Part shown: in pieces, positions 36,874 through 47,439 of the stretch | Numbering within the stretch: position 1 is the stretch's first letter | How the letters are laid out: each line of letters begins with the position of its first letter | Assembly: GCF_019049625.1 (NCBI RefSeq) | Contig: NZ_JAFMOY010000127.1 | Coordinates: 124,001-188,000 of the forward strand | DNA: 64,000 bases | From: Rahnella ecdela | Lineage (GTDB): Bacteria; Pseudomonadota; Gammaproteobacteria; Enterobacterales; Enterobacteriaceae | Reading direction: 5' to 3' | Program-made: the position numbers and the translations under genes | The notes under the pieces: generated by a model | What the model was told of the DNA's origin: nothing | What the model saw: only the letters and a program-made list of their open reading frames with translations | Database searches by the model: none

Positions 36874-37665
36874 ATGCTTCCTCCTCGCTCAGCGCCTCCC
36901 CGTTATTATCCACCCGTCCCAGAGAAGATGCCGGTTACGCTGCTTTTTCGCGGCGAGATTGTGGAAGGCAATTCCGAGTATGTGCGTCATTCACATCCGT
37001 GGAGTCAGATTATCTGCGTGAAATCAGGCGTTCTCGCCATGCTGTTGAACGGCCAGCGTTATCTGGCTCCGCGTGAATTCGCTATCTGGGTGCCCGCCGG
37101 GGTTGAGCATTCAAGCTATAACCGCAAGACAACGCGTTTTTGCGCCATCGATATCGCGCCTGAGCTTGATACCGATTTGCCCGCCGAGCCATGCCTGCTG
37201 ACGCCGACGGCCATTTTTAATGCCATAGCCGATGACTGTTTCTCGCGAAACATGACAGAACCGCAGAACGAAGCAGATCTGCGCATGTGCCGTGTTTTGC
37301 TGGATCAGATAAGCCTTGCACCGAGACAGAATACTTATCTGCCAACGTCTGAGAATAAACTGCTGGCGCCGGTTCTGAATGCGCTGGAAAAAAATCCGGC
37401 GGATAATACGTCGCTGGCACATTGGGCAAAGCAAGTTTATACCACCGAGCGGACCCTCTCGCGGCGCTGTCAGCAGGAGCTGGGGATGAGTTTTGCGCAG
37501 TGGCGACAGCGGTTGCGTTTTCTGCACTCCATTTCCCTGCTCGAGCAGGGGAAAACGGTGCATGATGTCGCGCTCGATCTGGGCTACAGCTCGTCTTCGG
37601 CATTTATCGCCATGTTCCAGCAAATTTCCGGCACGACGCCGCAGCGTTTTCGTAACGACAGGTAA
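36874..37665 (+). CDS. AraC-family transcriptional regulator with cupin sensor domain
   Basis: A 263-residue protein. The N-terminal cupin-like domain (VRHSHPWSQIICVKSGVLAMLLNG, FAIWVPAGVEHSSY) is followed by a C-terminal AraC double helix-turn-helix (SLAHWAKQVYTTERTLSRRCQQELGMSFAQWR and VALDLGYSSSSAFIAMFQQISG). It resembles the NimR/YeaM subgroup. The start has AAGG 6-7 bp upstream. It is divergently paired with the EamA exporter, and the intergenic CAGACAA repeats are probably its binding sites. Confidence 0.85.
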   Translation: MLPPRSAPPRYYPPVPEKMPVTLLFRGEIVEGNSEYVRHSHPWSQIICVKSGVLAMLLNGQRYLAPREFAIWVPAGVEHSSYNRKTTRFCAIDIAPELDTDLPAEPCLLTPTAIFNAIADDCFSRNMTEPQNEADLRMCRVLLDQISLAPRQNTYLPTSENKLLAPVLNALEKNPADNTSLAHWAKQVYTTERTLSRRCQQELGMSFAQWRQRLRFLHSISLLEQGKTVHDVALDLGYSSSSAFIAMFQQISGTTPQRFRNDR

Positions 37666-37765
37666 AGCTGTGCCCTGAAAGTTGGGATCTGACCCGGTAT
37701 CGTGGCAAAATCAATGCCCTCTTTATTTTCTATTCTTTCTTTAGGCCATGCTGCCGGAGACAAAC

Positions 37766-38893
37766 GTGAAAATCCTGGTTGATGAAAATATGCCGTATGC
37801 CGTCGAGCTTTTTAGCCGGCTGGGGAACGTGCAGGCCGTGCCTGGCCGTCCAATCCCGCAAGACGCCCTGAATGATGCCGATGCGCTGATGGTGCGTTCT
37901 GTGACTAAAGTGAACGAAAGTTTACTGGCGGGAAAACCGGTGAAATTTGTGGGAACCGCGACCGCGGGCACTGATCACGTTGATGATGCATGGCTGACCA
38001 GCACGGGGATCGGTTTCTCTGCGGCGCCTGGCTGTAATGCGATTGCCGTCGTGGAATATGTTTTCTCATCCTTGCTGATCCTTGCCCAGCGCGATGGTTT
38101 CCAGCTGCGCGACAAAACGGTCGGGATTATCGGCGTCGGGAATGTGGGCTCGCGCCTGAACGCCCGCCTCGAAGCGCTGGGTGTGCGCACGTTATTGTGT
38201 GATCCGCCGCGAGCTGACCGTGGCGATGCCGGCGAATTCTTTCCGCTGGAAAAGCTGGTCGCAGAAGCCGATATTCTCACGTTTCATACCCCGCTGAATA
38301 TGTCCGGCCCTTACGCGACGCATCATCTGGTGGATGCGGATTTGCTGGCACGTCTGCCCGCCGATCGTATTCTGATCAACGCCTGTCGCGGTGAAGTGGT
38401 GGATAACGCCGCGCTGCTGGATGCGCTGAACGGCAGTAAAAAACTGACTGCCGTACTTGATGTCTGGGAACCGGAACCTGATTTGTCGCTGGCGCTTCTG
38501 GATAAAGTCGCCATCGGCACCGCGCATATCGCCGGTTACAGTCTGGAAGGCAAAGCGCGCGGTACGACGCAGGTGTTTGAAGCCTTCAGCCAGTTTATCG
38601 GTCAGCCACAAACGGTGCCGCTGGAATCTTTACTTCCTGCGCCTGAATTTGCCGAAGTGACGCTGAGTGGCGCGCTGAGTGAAGCCAAACTGCTGCGTCT
38701 TATTCACTTAGTGTATGATGTGCGCCGCGATGACCGGCCTTTGCGCCGTGTTGCCGGGAAACCGGGCGAATTCGACAAGCTGCGTAAGTTCTATGAGGAA
38801 CGTCGTGAGTGGTCATCTTTACGGGTGATCTGTGACGATGCAGCAACCGCTGATGTGCTGAAAAAGCTGGGTTTCAACAGCCAGTTAGATTGA
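37766..38893 (+). CDS. pdxB: Erythronate-4-phosphate dehydrogenase PdxB
   Basis: A 375-residue NAD-dependent 2-hydroxyacid dehydrogenase of pyridoxal phosphate synthesis. [15 protein letters not shown] at the N-terminus, the Rossmann motif [13 protein letters not shown], catalytic Arg in [11 protein letters not shown] and catalytic His in [17 protein letters not shown] are all present, plus the C-terminal dimerisation domain ([16 protein letters not shown]). The start is GTG 37766, with CCGGAGA 5 bp upstream; the ATG at 37748 adds six residues without homology. Confidence 0.95.
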   Translation: MKILVDENMPYAVELFSRLGNVQAVPGRPIPQDALNDADALMVRSVTKVNESLLAGKPVKFVGTATAGTDHVDDAWLTSTGIGFSAAPGCNAIAVVEYVFSSLLILAQRDGFQLRDKTVGIIGVGNVGSRLNARLEALGVRTLLCDPPRADRGDAGEFFPLEKLVAEADILTFHTPLNMSGPYATHHLVDADLLARLPADRILINACRGEVVDNAALLDALNGSKKLTAVLDVWEPEPDLSLALLDKVAIGTAHIAGYSLEGKARGTTQVFEAFSQFIGQPQTVPLESLLPAPEFAEVTLSGALSEAKLLRLIHLVYDVRRDDRPLRRVAGKPGEFDKLRKFYEERREWSSLRVICDDAATADVLKKLGFNSQLD

Positions 38894-39007
38894 GTTAAGC
38901 CTGACTTAAGCTTTTTCGCCTACAGTGGTGCGATAACTATTTGAAAGCCGGGCGGTGATGTTCATCGCCCTTTGTATTTTGTACTTTTATTTCTGGAGAA
39001 TACCAAC

Positions 39008-40018
39008 ATGTCTGATGGCTGGAATATTGCGCTGCTTGGCGCAACGGGCGCAGTCGGTGATGCGTTACTGGAATTATTGGCTGATCGTCAGTTCCCGGTT
39101 GGTGAGCTCTTCCCGCTGGCCAGTGAGCGCAGCGCCGGTCAGACTGTGCGTTTTAACGGCAAAAGCCTGCGCGTGCAGCAGGCGTCTGAATTCGACTGGT
39201 CACAGGTTCAGCTGGCATTTTTTGTCGCCGGTTCTGAAGCCTCTGCGCTTTACGCTGAAGAAGCGGCAAATCAGGGCTGTCTGGTGATCGACAGCAGCGG
39301 TCTGTTCTCGCTTGAACACGATATTCCTCTGGTGGTGCCGGGCGTTAACCCGGACGCGCTGTCGCATTATCGCAACCGTAACATCGTGGCCGTGGCTGAC
39401 AGCCTGACCAGCCAGCTGCTGACTGCCATCAAACCGCTGACCGAACAAGCCGGTTTGTCCCGTCTGCACGTCACCTCTTTACTGTCAGTTTCTGCGCTTG
39501 GCAAAGCCGCGGTTGACGATCTTGCCGGTCAGAGTGCCCGTCTGCTGAACGGTATTCCGGCAGAAGAAGGCATCTTCAGCAAACAGCTTGCCTTTAACCT
39601 TTTACCGCTGGTCAGTGATGAAGAGGGCAGTGTGCGACAGGAACGCCGTCTGGTTGATCAGGTTCGCAAAGTGCTGCAGGACGAGGGTCTGCCGATTTCC
39701 GTCAGCTGTGTGCAGTCGCCGGTATTCTACGGTCACGCACAGGTGGTGCACCTCGAAGGTTTACGCCCGCTTTCTGCGGAAGAAGCACGCGCTGAACTTG
39801 AGCGCATTGATGACATCAGTCTCAGCGATGAAGATGATTTCCCGACTCAGGTCAGCGACGCTTCCGGTAACGCGAATCTGAGCATTGGTTGTATCCGTAA
39901 TGATTACGGAATTCCTGAGTTGCTGCAATTCTGGTCAGTGGCTGACAACGTTCGTTTCGGCGGCGCGCTGATGGCAGTAGAAACCGCAGAGAAGCTGATT
40001 AACGAGTACTGGTACTGA
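39008..40018 (+). CDS. usg: Usg, aspartate-semialdehyde dehydrogenase-like protein
   Basis: A 336-residue protein homologous to aspartate-semialdehyde dehydrogenase, with the N-terminal NADP-binding motif [15 protein letters not shown] and [22 protein letters not shown]. At the position of the ASADH nucleophile (consensus PNCTT) the sequence is VADSLTSQ with no Cys, so the normal reaction is unlikely. Length and sequence match E. coli Usg, whose function is unknown. The start is ATG 39008 with TGGAGA upstream. It precedes truA by 2 bp, suggesting translational coupling. Confidence 0.93.
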   Translation: MSDGWNIALLGATGAVGDALLELLADRQFPVGELFPLASERSAGQTVRFNGKSLRVQQASEFDWSQVQLAFFVAGSEASALYAEEAANQGCLVIDSSGLFSLEHDIPLVVPGVNPDALSHYRNRNIVAVADSLTSQLLTAIKPLTEQAGLSRLHVTSLLSVSALGKAAVDDLAGQSARLLNGIPAEEGIFSKQLAFNLLPLVSDEEGSVRQERRLVDQVRKVLQDEGLPISVSCVQSPVFYGHAQVVHLEGLRPLSAEEARAELERIDDISLSDEDDFPTQVSDASGNANLSIGCIRNDYGIPELLQFWSVADNVRFGGALMAVETAEKLINEYWY

Positions 40019-40020
40019 TT

Positions 40021-40851
40021 ATGTCCGAAGAAGTGTTCGCTGACGTCAGTGCGGCTCCGCTCGCCGGACGTGTGGCGTTAGGCGTTGAATATAATGGCAG
40101 CGCGTATTCTGGCTGGCAGCGTCAGAATGACACCGCCAGTGTGCAGGAATGTCTGGAAAAAGCGCTGAGCCGCGTAGCTAATTCGCCAATTGTGGTGCTG
40201 TGTGCCGGGCGGACTGACGCCGGTGTCAGTGCCACCGGACAGGTGGTGCATTTTGATACACCGGTTCTGCGTAAAGATGCGGCGTGGACAATGGGCGTAA
40301 ATACCCATCTGCCTAAAGATATTGCGGTGCGCTGGTGTGCGAACGTGGGTGAAGATTTTCACGCACGTTTCAGCGCGACGGCCCGCCGGTATCGTTACGT
40401 TATTTACAATAACCGCTACCGTTCAGCGATTTTGCACACCGGCGTGACCCATGTGCATATGCCGCTGGACGTGGAAAAAATGCAGCTGGCCGGACAGGCG
40501 TTGCTGGGCGAAAACGATTTCACATCTTTTCGCGCATCGCAGTGTCAGTCGCGGACCCCGTGGCGTTACGTCATGCATCTCAACGTGAGCCGTCATGGTC
40601 ATTATGTGGTGGTGGACATCAAAGCTAACGCCTTTGTCCATCATATGGTGCGCAATATTGTCGGCAGCCTGGTTGAGATCGGTGCAGGCAATCAGCCAGT
40701 AGGCTGGATGGCAGAGTTGCTGGCGGCGAAAGACCGTAATCTCGCCGCAGCGACCGGCAAGCCTGAAGGTTTGTATCTGGTGTCTGTTGATTATCCTGAG
40801 AAATTTGCATTACCTCAGGTGAATATGGGGCCACTGTTCCTGGAAGATTAG
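40021..40851 (+). CDS. truA: tRNA pseudouridine(38-40) synthase TruA
   Basis: A 276-residue pseudouridine synthase. The catalytic Asp66 lies in [18 protein letters not shown], with [15 protein letters not shown] and [13 protein letters not shown] conserved. It isomerises U38, U39 and U40 in the anticodon arm. It begins 2 bp after the usg stop, as in the E. coli usg-truA operon. Confidence 0.96.
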   Translation: MSEEVFADVSAAPLAGRVALGVEYNGSAYSGWQRQNDTASVQECLEKALSRVANSPIVVLCAGRTDAGVSATGQVVHFDTPVLRKDAAWTMGVNTHLPKDIAVRWCANVGEDFHARFSATARRYRYVIYNNRYRSAILHTGVTHVHMPLDVEKMQLAGQALLGENDFTSFRASQCQSRTPWRYVMHLNVSRHGHYVVVDIKANAFVHHMVRNIVGSLVEIGAGNQPVGWMAELLAAKDRNLAAATGKPEGLYLVSVDYPEKFALPQVNMGPLFLED

Positions 40852-40911
40852 GGAACATTTTTAACGATTGCTTAACACAGCGTTTTTGACCAGGAAGAGG
40901 TGGAGGATCTA

Positions 40912-41580
40912 ATGGGCTTTATTCACTTTGTCATTGATTTCATTCTGCATATCGATGTGCATTTAGCGGAACTGGTTGCGCAGTACGGCATCTGGGTATA
41001 CGGGATTTTATTCCTGATTTTATTCTGCGAAACGGGTCTGGTGGTCACGCCGTTCCTGCCAGGGGATTCGCTGTTGTTTGTGGCGGGGGCGCTGGCGGCA
41101 TTACCCAGCAATGATCTCAATGTTCACGTGATGGTCGCACTGATGGCCGTTGCGGCAATTGTGGGTGACGCCGTGAATTACACTATCGGACGGGTATTTG
41201 GTGAACGTCTGTTCAGTAATCCGGACTCTAAGATTTTCCGTCGCAGTTATTTAGATAAGACGCACAAGTTTTACGAGAAACATGGCGGCAAAACGATTAT
41301 TCTTGCGCGCTTCGTGCCGATCGTCCGCACGTTTGCGCCATTCGTGGCCGGTATGGGGCATATGTCCTACCGCCATTTTGCTGCGTATAACGTGATTGGT
41401 GCGCTGGTTTGGGTTCTGTTATTTACCTATGCTGGCTACATTTTCGGCGATCTGCCGATTGTTCAGGAAAATCTGAAATTACTGATCGTCGCGATCATCG
41501 TAGTTTCAGTCCTGCCTGGTGTGGTTGAAATCTGGCGGCACAAACGCGCAGCGGCGAAAGAAAGGCGTCAGCAGGATTAA
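40912..41580 (+). CDS. dedA: DedA family membrane protein
   Basis: A 222-residue protein with about five hydrophobic helices. [20 protein letters not shown] and the re-entrant/arginine motif [22 protein letters not shown] are the SNARE-associated (VTT/DedA) signature. DedA-superfamily proteins act in lipid flipping and membrane homeostasis, and related members flip undecaprenyl phosphate or phosphatidylethanolamine. The start is ATG 40912 with GGAGG 5 bp upstream. It is the last gene before the accD promoter region. Confidence 0.94.
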   Translation: MGFIHFVIDFILHIDVHLAELVAQYGIWVYGILFLILFCETGLVVTPFLPGDSLLFVAGALAALPSNDLNVHVMVALMAVAAIVGDAVNYTIGRVFGERLFSNPDSKIFRRSYLDKTHKFYEKHGGKTIILARFVPIVRTFAPFVAGMGHMSYRHFAAYNVIGALVWVLLFTYAGYIFGDLPIVQENLKLLIVAIIVVSVLPGVVEIWRHKRAAAKERRQQD

Positions 41581-41843
41581 TTCCCGACGTTTTTTTGTAC
41601 GTGCGCTTTAAAATTTAAGACATTAAACCAGAGGGTAAGACCAGTTTTTTATCCACAGTGTCTGGCCGTTATGGTTTAATGAGCGACAATTTATGGTCTG
41701 TTCCTGCGAACAACCCTTCTGTGGCGCGATGTGTGAGGTTTTTAATCACCCTGCGCACAGGCGATTTTGGGTAGGTTTCAGGGGACTTGTTACAGCATGA
41801 ACAGCGGACTGGCTTTGGCCGGGTTCAAACAGAAAGGTTATCG

Positions 41844-42758
41844 ATGAGCTGGATTGAACGAATTCTTAGTAAGAGCACTGACTCGCAAACCCGTAAGGCA
41901 AGCATTCCTGAGGGCGTCTGGACTAAATGTGACAGCTGCGGGCAGGTTCTTTACCGCGCCGAGCTTGAGCGCAACCTCATGGTGTGCCCTAAGTGCGACC
42001 ACCATATGCGTCTTACCGCGCGTATGCGTCTGTCCACTTTCATGGACGAGGGTAGTGAGGTTGAATTAGGCAGCGAGCTTGAGCCTAAAGATGTTCTGAA
42101 GTTTAAAGATTCCAAGAAATACAAAGACCGTCTGGTGGCTGCTCAGAAAGAAACCAACGAAAAAGATGCACTGATCGTCATGAAAGGCACCCTCTACGGT
42201 ATGCCGATTGTGGTGGCGTCTTTTGAATTTGCTTTCATGGGCGGTTCAATGGCTTCTGTTGTGGGCGCGCGTTTCGTACGTGCCGTCGAACAGGCGCTGG
42301 AAGATAACTGCCCGCTGGTCTGTTTCTCTGCCAGTGGCGGCGCACGTATGCAGGAAGCGCTGATGTCGCTGATGCAGATGGCGAAAACCAGTGCAGCATT
42401 GGCGAAATTACAGGAACGCGGCTTGCCGTACATTTCTGTACTGACTGACCCGACTATGGGCGGTGTTTCTGCCAGTCTGGCAATGTTGGGCGACATCAAC
42501 GTCGCTGAGCCGAAAGCGCTGATCGGTTTCGCCGGTCCACGTGTTATCGAGCAAACCGTACGTGAAAAACTGCCGCCGGGCTTCCAGCGCAGTGAGTTCC
42601 TGATCGAAAAAGGTGCGATTGATATGATCGTACGTCGTCCGGATATGCGCGCCAAACTGGGCAGCGTTCTGGCGAAACTGACCGGGCAACCGGAGCCGAA
42701 CGTGGTTGACGTCCATGTTCCTGTCAACGGTTCTGCCGCTGACAACCAGGACGCCTGA
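41844..42758 (+). CDS. accD: Acetyl-CoA carboxylase carboxyltransferase subunit beta AccD
   Basis: A 304-residue protein. The N-terminal zinc ribbon uses Cys29, Cys32, Cys48 and Cys51 (CDSC and CPKC), followed by the crotonase-like carboxyltransferase domain ([46 protein letters not shown]). With AccA it transfers carboxyl from biotin to acetyl-CoA. The start is ATG 41844 (MSWIERIL) with AAAGG upstream. The 263-bp upstream gap should contain its promoter. A hairpin terminator follows. Confidence 0.96.
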   Translation: MSWIERILSKSTDSQTRKASIPEGVWTKCDSCGQVLYRAELERNLMVCPKCDHHMRLTARMRLSTFMDEGSEVELGSELEPKDVLKFKDSKKYKDRLVAAQKETNEKDALIVMKGTLYGMPIVVASFEFAFMGGSMASVVGARFVRAVEQALEDNCPLVCFSASGGARMQEALMSLMQMAKTSAALAKLQERGLPYISVLTDPTMGGVSASLAMLGDINVAEPKALIGFAGPRVIEQTVREKLPPGFQRSEFLIEKGAIDMIVRRPDMRAKLGSVLAKLTGQPEPNVVDVHVPVNGSAADNQDA

Positions 42759-42785
42759 TCGAAGGGTAAAAGCCGGTCAGTTAGT

Positions 42786-42820
42786 CGGGCGGCCTCTGAT
42801 GTTGTGCCGCCCGCTGTTTT
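42786..42820 (+). terminator. Terminator-like hairpin between accD and folC
   Basis: CGGGCGGC (42786-42793) and GCCGCCCG (42806-42813) form an 8-bp stem, followed by CTGTTTT. It is strong in the stem but the T-run is interrupted, so partial read-through into folC is likely. Confidence 0.65.
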
Positions 42821-42941
42821 CTGCAAAACAGGCAGCCCGTGCTTTTACTCTGTCGGTGAATTCTGACAAAGAGGGCATTGCCTGCTGTCACAGTCTGGTG
42901 ATGTAGTGTCGAAGTGAACCTGATAAGGTTGAACGGGACTC

Positions 42942-44228
42942 ATGCAAAATCAACTTATTCCCCAAGCCACGTCGCCTTTGGCCACGTGGCTTTATTATCT
43001 CGAACATCTCCATTCTCAGGCCATAGAGCTTGGCCTTGACCGGGTCAGAGCGGTGGGTGAAAAACTCGACTTACTGACCCCTGCGCCACGTATTTTCACC
43101 GTAGCCGGAACCAACGGTAAAGGTACGACCTGCGCGACGCTGGAATCTGTCCTGATGGCCGCCGGATACCGTGTGGGTGTTTACAGTTCCCCGCATCTGG
43201 TGCGTTATACCGAGCGCGTGCGTATTCAGGGCGAAGAGTTGCCCGAATCTGCCCATTGCGAATCTTTTGCGGTACTCGAAGCCGGGCGGGGCGATATTTC
43301 GCTGACCTATTTCGAATACGGCACGTTGTCGGCTCTGCACCTGTTTAAACACGCTAAGCTGGATGTCGTTATCCTCGAAGTCGGGCTGGGCGGGCGTCTG
43401 GATGCGACTAATATTGTTGATGCCAGCGTGTCTGTTGTCACCAGTATTGCCCTCGATCACACTGACTGGCTGGGTTCTGACCGCGAAAGCATTGGCCGTG
43501 AAAAGGCCGGTATTTTCCGTGCGGGCAAACCTGCGGTGGTTGGTGAGCCGGATATGCCGCAATCCATTGCCGACGTCGCACAGGAAAAACAGTCTGATTT
43601 GTACCGCCGCGATGCGAACTGGCATTTTTCTGCTGATGCAGGATACTGGCGCTGGGCAGCGCTCGATGCGGGCAAAGAGGTGAATGTTCTTGAAGCATTG
43701 CCATTGCCTAATGTGCCGCTGGCCAATGCAGCCACCGCGCTGGCAGCCCTGCATTATTCCGGTCTGAATGTGCCTGAAGCCGCGCTGCGTAGCGGGTTAC
43801 AGCGCGCAGCTTTGCCGGGGCGTTTCCAGACGGTGTGTGAATCGCCACGTCTTATACTTGATGTAGCGCACAACCCGCATGCCGCCGCTTATCTGGCCGG
43901 ACGTCTGGCTGAACAGCCGCGTAATGGCGGCAAAGTGCGCGCCGTTGTCGGAATGTTGAAAGACAAAGATATTGCCGGTACGCTGGCTTGTCTGTCGCCT
44001 CAGGTCGATGAATGGTATTGCGCGCCGCTGGAAGGTCCGCGCGGTGCCAGCGTTGCCGAACTGACGGTACATTTACCGCAGGCACGCCCATTTGATGATG
44101 TGGAGTCTGCCTGGAAACAGGCTATGCAGGAGGCGGCTCCTCAGGATATTGTGATTGTCTGCGGTTCGTTCCATACCGTAGCTCACGTAATGGATGCTCT
44201 AGACACGGGGAAAACCAGTGGCAAGTAA
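42942..44228 (+). CDS. folC: Bifunctional folylpolyglutamate/dihydrofolate synthase FolC
   Basis: A 428-residue Mur-ligase-superfamily enzyme. The P-loop is GTNGKGTT (residues 56-63), and ARGDISLTYFEYGTLSAL-type and LDHTDWLGSDRESIGREKAGIFR segments supply the catalytic and metal-binding residues. The C-terminal glutamate ligase domain has LDVAHNPHAAAYLAGRL. It makes dihydrofolate from dihydropteroate and adds further glutamates. Its 3' end overlaps dedD by 11 bp. Confidence 0.96.
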   Translation: MQNQLIPQATSPLATWLYYLEHLHSQAIELGLDRVRAVGEKLDLLTPAPRIFTVAGTNGKGTTCATLESVLMAAGYRVGVYSSPHLVRYTERVRIQGEELPESAHCESFAVLEAGRGDISLTYFEYGTLSALHLFKHAKLDVVILEVGLGGRLDATNIVDASVSVVTSIALDHTDWLGSDRESIGREKAGIFRAGKPAVVGEPDMPQSIADVAQEKQSDLYRRDANWHFSADAGYWRWAALDAGKEVNVLEALPLPNVPLANAATALAALHYSGLNVPEAALRSGLQRAALPGRFQTVCESPRLILDVAHNPHAAAYLAGRLAEQPRNGGKVRAVVGMLKDKDIAGTLACLSPQVDEWYCAPLEGPRGASVAELTVHLPQARPFDDVESAWKQAMQEAAPQDIVIVCGSFHTVAHVMDALDTGKTSGK

Positions 44229-45009
44229 GTTTCAAAATCGTCTGGTCGGGACCATCATTCTGGTGGCGCTGGGCGTCATCATTTTGCCCGGTTTGCTCGA
44301 CGGCAAGAAAAAGCATTACGAAGACGAATTTGCGTCGATCCCATTGGTGCCAAAACCGGGTGATGTAGAGGAACAGGATTCGGTGCCTCCGGTCACGCAA
44401 TCGCTGCCTGCTCAGCCACCGGAAGGTGCAGATCAGTCCATGACCGGCGGCCAGAATACTGACAGTTCTGCCAACAACACCAACGCCGCGACACATGGCA
44501 ACGTGGCACCGGGCAATACCACGGTGGAATCACCGCCACCGGTCACGACGATGCCTGAGCAGAAGAAACCGGTGCAGACCGCTCCGGCCAAACCTGTGCA
44601 GCAGAAGCCTAAAACGATTGAACCTAAGCCGATGGTGGAAGCCAAACCGACGGTGAAACCTAAACCGGTCGAGCAGCCGAAGCCCGTTGAACAACCTAAA
44701 GCTGTCGCTGAACAGCCTAAACCGGTTGAGCAACCTAAACCGGCAGCGGAAGAAAAAGCACCGGCAGGGCAGTCGTATGTCGTGCAACTGGGTGCGCTGA
44801 AAAACGCGGCGAAAGCCAATGAGATTGTGGCCAATCTGCGTTTGTCTGGTTTCCGCGCCTATACCGTGCCAGCAACGCCGGTTCAGGGGCAGATTACGCG
44901 TCTGTACGTCGGACCTGATGCGTCGAAGCAGAAACTCGAAGCGTCGCTCCCGCAGTTGCAACAGCTGAGCGGATTGGGCGGTCAGGTTCGGGCGTATTCT
45001 GCTCACTGA
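44218..45009 (+). CDS. dedD: Cell-division protein DedD (SPOR domain)
   Basis: A 263-residue protein with a short cytoplasmic N-terminus, one membrane helix (LVGTIILVALGVIILPGLL), a long Pro/Lys/Glu-rich linker and a C-terminal SPOR domain (SYVVQLGALKNAAKANEIVANLRLSGFRAY). SPOR domains bind denuded glycan strands at the septum. It starts with GTG at 44218 inside the end of folC. The linker is about 40 residues longer than in E. coli and contains repeats of KPVEQPKP type (around 44660-44745). Confidence 0.93.
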   Translation: MASKFQNRLVGTIILVALGVIILPGLLDGKKKHYEDEFASIPLVPKPGDVEEQDSVPPVTQSLPAQPPEGADQSMTGGQNTDSSANNTNAATHGNVAPGNTTVESPPPVTTMPEQKKPVQTAPAKPVQQKPKTIEPKPMVEAKPTVKPKPVEQPKPVEQPKAVAEQPKPVEQPKPAAEEKAPAGQSYVVQLGALKNAAKANEIVANLRLSGFRAYTVPATPVQGQITRLYVGPDASKQKLEASLPQLQQLSGLGGQVRAYSAH

Positions 45010-45015
45010 TTTTAT

Positions 45016-45037
45016 TCCTCCCTTTCGCAGGGGAGGG
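45016..45037. repeat. Short hairpin repeat, copy A (CCTCCC-TTTCGCAG-GGGAGG)
   Basis: CCTCCC (45017-45022) and GGGAGG (45031-45036) surround TTTCGCAG. The same TTCGCA-centred hairpin recurs at 54499-54520, and a related C-rich hairpin is at 51433-51458. Confidence 0.55.
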
Positions 45038-45064
45038 CGCTGATAAAACATAAAAATACCAAGG

Positions 45065-45091
45065 AGGGCACAAGCGATTTGTGCCCTTTTT
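45065..45091 (+). terminator. Rho-independent terminator after dedD
   Basis: A 9-bp stem AGGGCACAA / TTGTGCCCT with a GCGAT loop, followed by T5. Confidence 0.9.
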
Positions 45092-45187
45092 CTATAAGAT
45101 CCACGGGTTGGGTTTTTATAGGTTTATGCTGCGATTGAGGTTTTTTTAATCGCTATTATTAATTTGTCTGACCGGCAGATTTCCCCT

Positions 45188-45203
45188 ACGCAAACGTTTT
45201 CTT
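45188..45203. promoter_or_regulatory. PurR operator upstream of cvpA-purF
   Basis: ACGCAAACGTTTTCTT matches the PurR consensus (ACGCAAACGTTTTCNT) almost exactly and overlaps the promoter region 70-85 bp before cvpA, as in E. coli. A TAGAAT-like -10 lies at about 45210. Confidence 0.9.
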
Positions 45204-45272
45204 TTTCTGTTAGAATTCGCCGCGAACTGGATGCCGGGGTAGACGCGACTAGATTAGACACTGGAATAGTTA

Positions 45273-45764
45273 ATGGTCTGGATTGATTACGTCATCATTG
45301 CGGTTATCGGATTTTCTGCTTTAGTCAGTTTGATCCGTGGTTTTGTTCGCGAGGCTTTATCGCTGGTAACCTGGGCTTGTGCCTTCTTTGTTGCCAGCCA
45401 TTATTACCCTTATCTCGCCATCTACTTCACGCGTTTCGAAGATGAGTTAGTTCGAAACGGGATCGCAATTGCCATCTTGTTCATCGCGACGTTGATCGTA
45501 GGTGCAATTGTCAACTATGTGATCAGTTCGCTGGTGGAAAAAACCGGGTTGTCCGGCACTGACAGGGTGTTAGGTGTGTGCTTCGGCGCACTGCGCGGGG
45601 TGCTAATTGTCTCTGCGATGCTGTTCTTCCTGGATACCTTCACCAGTTTTTCACAAAGTGAAGACTGGAAACAATCCCAGTTGATCCCACAATTCAGTTA
45701 TATCATCAGGTGGTTCTTTGACTACCTGCAGAGCACGTCGAGTTTCTTGCCAAAACATATTTAG
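45273..45764 (+). CDS. cvpA: Colicin V production protein CvpA
   Basis: A 163-residue inner-membrane protein with four hydrophobic segments. WIDYVIIAVIGFSALVSLIRGFVREALSL, NGIAIAILFIATLIVGAIVNYVI and GTDRVLGVCFGALRGVLIVSAML are the family signature. CvpA is needed for colicin V export and for tolerance to bile salts and other envelope stress. It is the first gene of the PurR-controlled cvpA-purF operon; purF begins 30 bp later. Confidence 0.94.
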   Translation: MVWIDYVIIAVIGFSALVSLIRGFVREALSLVTWACAFFVASHYYPYLAIYFTRFEDELVRNGIAIAILFIATLIVGAIVNYVISSLVEKTGLSGTDRVLGVCFGALRGVLIVSAMLFFLDTFTSFSQSEDWKQSQLIPQFSYIIRWFFDYLQSTSSFLPKHI

Positions 45765-45794
45765 TTCTGGCAGCGCTGAAGAGGAAAAGACAAC

Positions 45795-47312
45795 ATGTGC
45801 GGTATTGTCGGTATCGCCGGTTTCATGCCGGTAAACCAGTCGATTTATGACGCGTTAACGGTGTTACAACACCGTGGGCAGGATGCCGCAGGCATCGTCA
45901 CCATTGATGCCAATAATAACTTCCGTTTACGGAAAGCGAATGGCCTGGTGAAGGATGTTTTCGAAGCCCGCCATATGCAACGCTTACAGGGCAACATGGG
46001 TATTGGCCATGTGCGCTACCCAACGGCTGGCAGTTCCAGCGCTTCAGAAGCTCAACCTTTTTACGTCAACTCTCCGTTCGGCATCACCCTTGCCCATAAC
46101 GGTAACCTGACGAATGCTCACGAATTACGAAGCAACCTGTTCGAAGGCCAGCGTCGCCATGTGAATACCACTTCCGATTCTGAGATCCTGCTGAATATCC
46201 TGGCGAGTGAACTGGATCGTTTTCAGCATTATCCGCTGGAAGCCGATAACATTTTCGCTGCGGTTGCCGCGGTGAACCTGAAAATCCGTGGCGCATATGC
46301 GTGTGTGGCGATGATTATCGGCCACGGCATGCTGGCGTTCCGTGACCCGCACGGTATCCGTCCGCTGGTTATTGGTAAGCGCACGCTGGAAGATGGCCGC
46401 AATGAGTACATGGTGGCGTCTGAAAGTGTGGCACTCGATACCTTAGGTTTTGAGTTCCTGCGTGACGTCGCGCCGGGCGAAGCGGTGTATATCACCGAAA
46501 AAGGCCAGCTCTATACCCGCATGTGTGCTGAGAATCCTCAGTACAATCCGTGCCTGTTCGAGTACGTGTATTTCGCGCGTCCTGACTCCTTCATCGACAA
46601 AATTTCCGTCTACAGCGCCCGTGTTCGTATGGGTGAAAAGCTGGGCGCGAAAATTGCCCGTGAATGGGAAGATCTGGATATCGACGTGGTGATCCCTATC
46701 CCGGAAACCTCCTGCGATATCGCGCTGGAAATCGCCCGTATTCTGAATAAACCGTACCGTCAGGGTTTTGTGAAAAACCGTTACGTGGGCCGTACCTTTA
46801 TCATGCCGGGCCAGCAGGAACGTCGTAAATCGGTACGCCGTAAACTGAATGCCAACCGTGCTGAATTCCGCGATAAAAACGTGCTGCTGGTGGATGACTC
46901 CATCGTGCGCGGTACCACCTCTCAGCAGATTGTTGAGATGGCGCGTGAAGCGGGTGCGAGACGTGTTTACCTGGCGTCTGCTGCGCCGGAAATTCGTTTC
47001 CCTAACGTGTACGGTATCGATATGCCAAGTGCCAATGAACTGATTGCACATGGCCGTGAAGTCAGCGAAATCAATCAGATGATTGGTGCTGATGCGTTAA
47101 TCTTCCAGGATCTGAGCGACCTTATCGCCGCAGTGAAAGAAGACAATACCGATATCGAGAAATTCGAATGTTCAGTTTTCGACGGTGTTTACGTCACCAA
47201 AGACGTTGACCAGAACTATCTGGAATACCTCGAAGCCCTGCGTAACGACGACGCTCAGGCGTTGCGTGGCCAGCAGGAAGCGGAAAACCTCGAGATGCAC
47301 AACGAAGGCTGA
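45795..47312 (+). CDS. purF: Amidophosphoribosyltransferase PurF
   Basis: A 505-residue enzyme. The Ntn-type glutaminase domain starts MCGIVGI, with Cys2 becoming the N-terminal nucleophile after Met removal. The C-terminal phosphoribosyltransferase domain carries the PRPP motif [14 protein letters not shown]. It makes 5-phosphoribosylamine, the first committed step of purine synthesis. No long propeptide or Fe-S cysteines of the Bacillus type are present. A strong terminator follows, so ubiX has its own promoter or depends on read-through. Confidence 0.97.
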   Translation: MCGIVGIAGFMPVNQSIYDALTVLQHRGQDAAGIVTIDANNNFRLRKANGLVKDVFEARHMQRLQGNMGIGHVRYPTAGSSSASEAQPFYVNSPFGITLAHNGNLTNAHELRSNLFEGQRRHVNTTSDSEILLNILASELDRFQHYPLEADNIFAAVAAVNLKIRGAYACVAMIIGHGMLAFRDPHGIRPLVIGKRTLEDGRNEYMVASESVALDTLGFEFLRDVAPGEAVYITEKGQLYTRMCAENPQYNPCLFEYVYFARPDSFIDKISVYSARVRMGEKLGAKIAREWEDLDIDVVIPIPETSCDIALEIARILNKPYRQGFVKNRYVGRTFIMPGQQERRKSVRRKLNANRAEFRDKNVLLVDDSIVRGTTSQQIVEMAREAGARRVYLASAAPEIRFPNVYGIDMPSANELIAHGREVSEINQMIGADALIFQDLSDLIAAVKEDNTDIEKFECSVFDGVYVTKDVDQNYLEYLEALRNDDAQALRGQQEAENLEMHNEG

Positions 47313-47338
47313 TTAGCCGGTTGCTGACATCCGCTAAA

Positions 47339-47378
47339 GCGCGCCCCTCCGGTGAACTCCGGGCGGGCGCGTTTTTTT
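47339..47378 (+). terminator. Rho-independent terminator after purF
   Basis: A GC-rich stem CGCGCCC (47340-47346) / GGGCGCG (47365-47371), with an inner CCGG/CCGG pairing, followed by T7. Confidence 0.88.
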
Positions 47379-47439
47379 ATGTCCGGATTTATGTCAGTAT
47401 TGGCAGCATCAGGTCCGGTAACATTTTAAGGCAGTGTTC

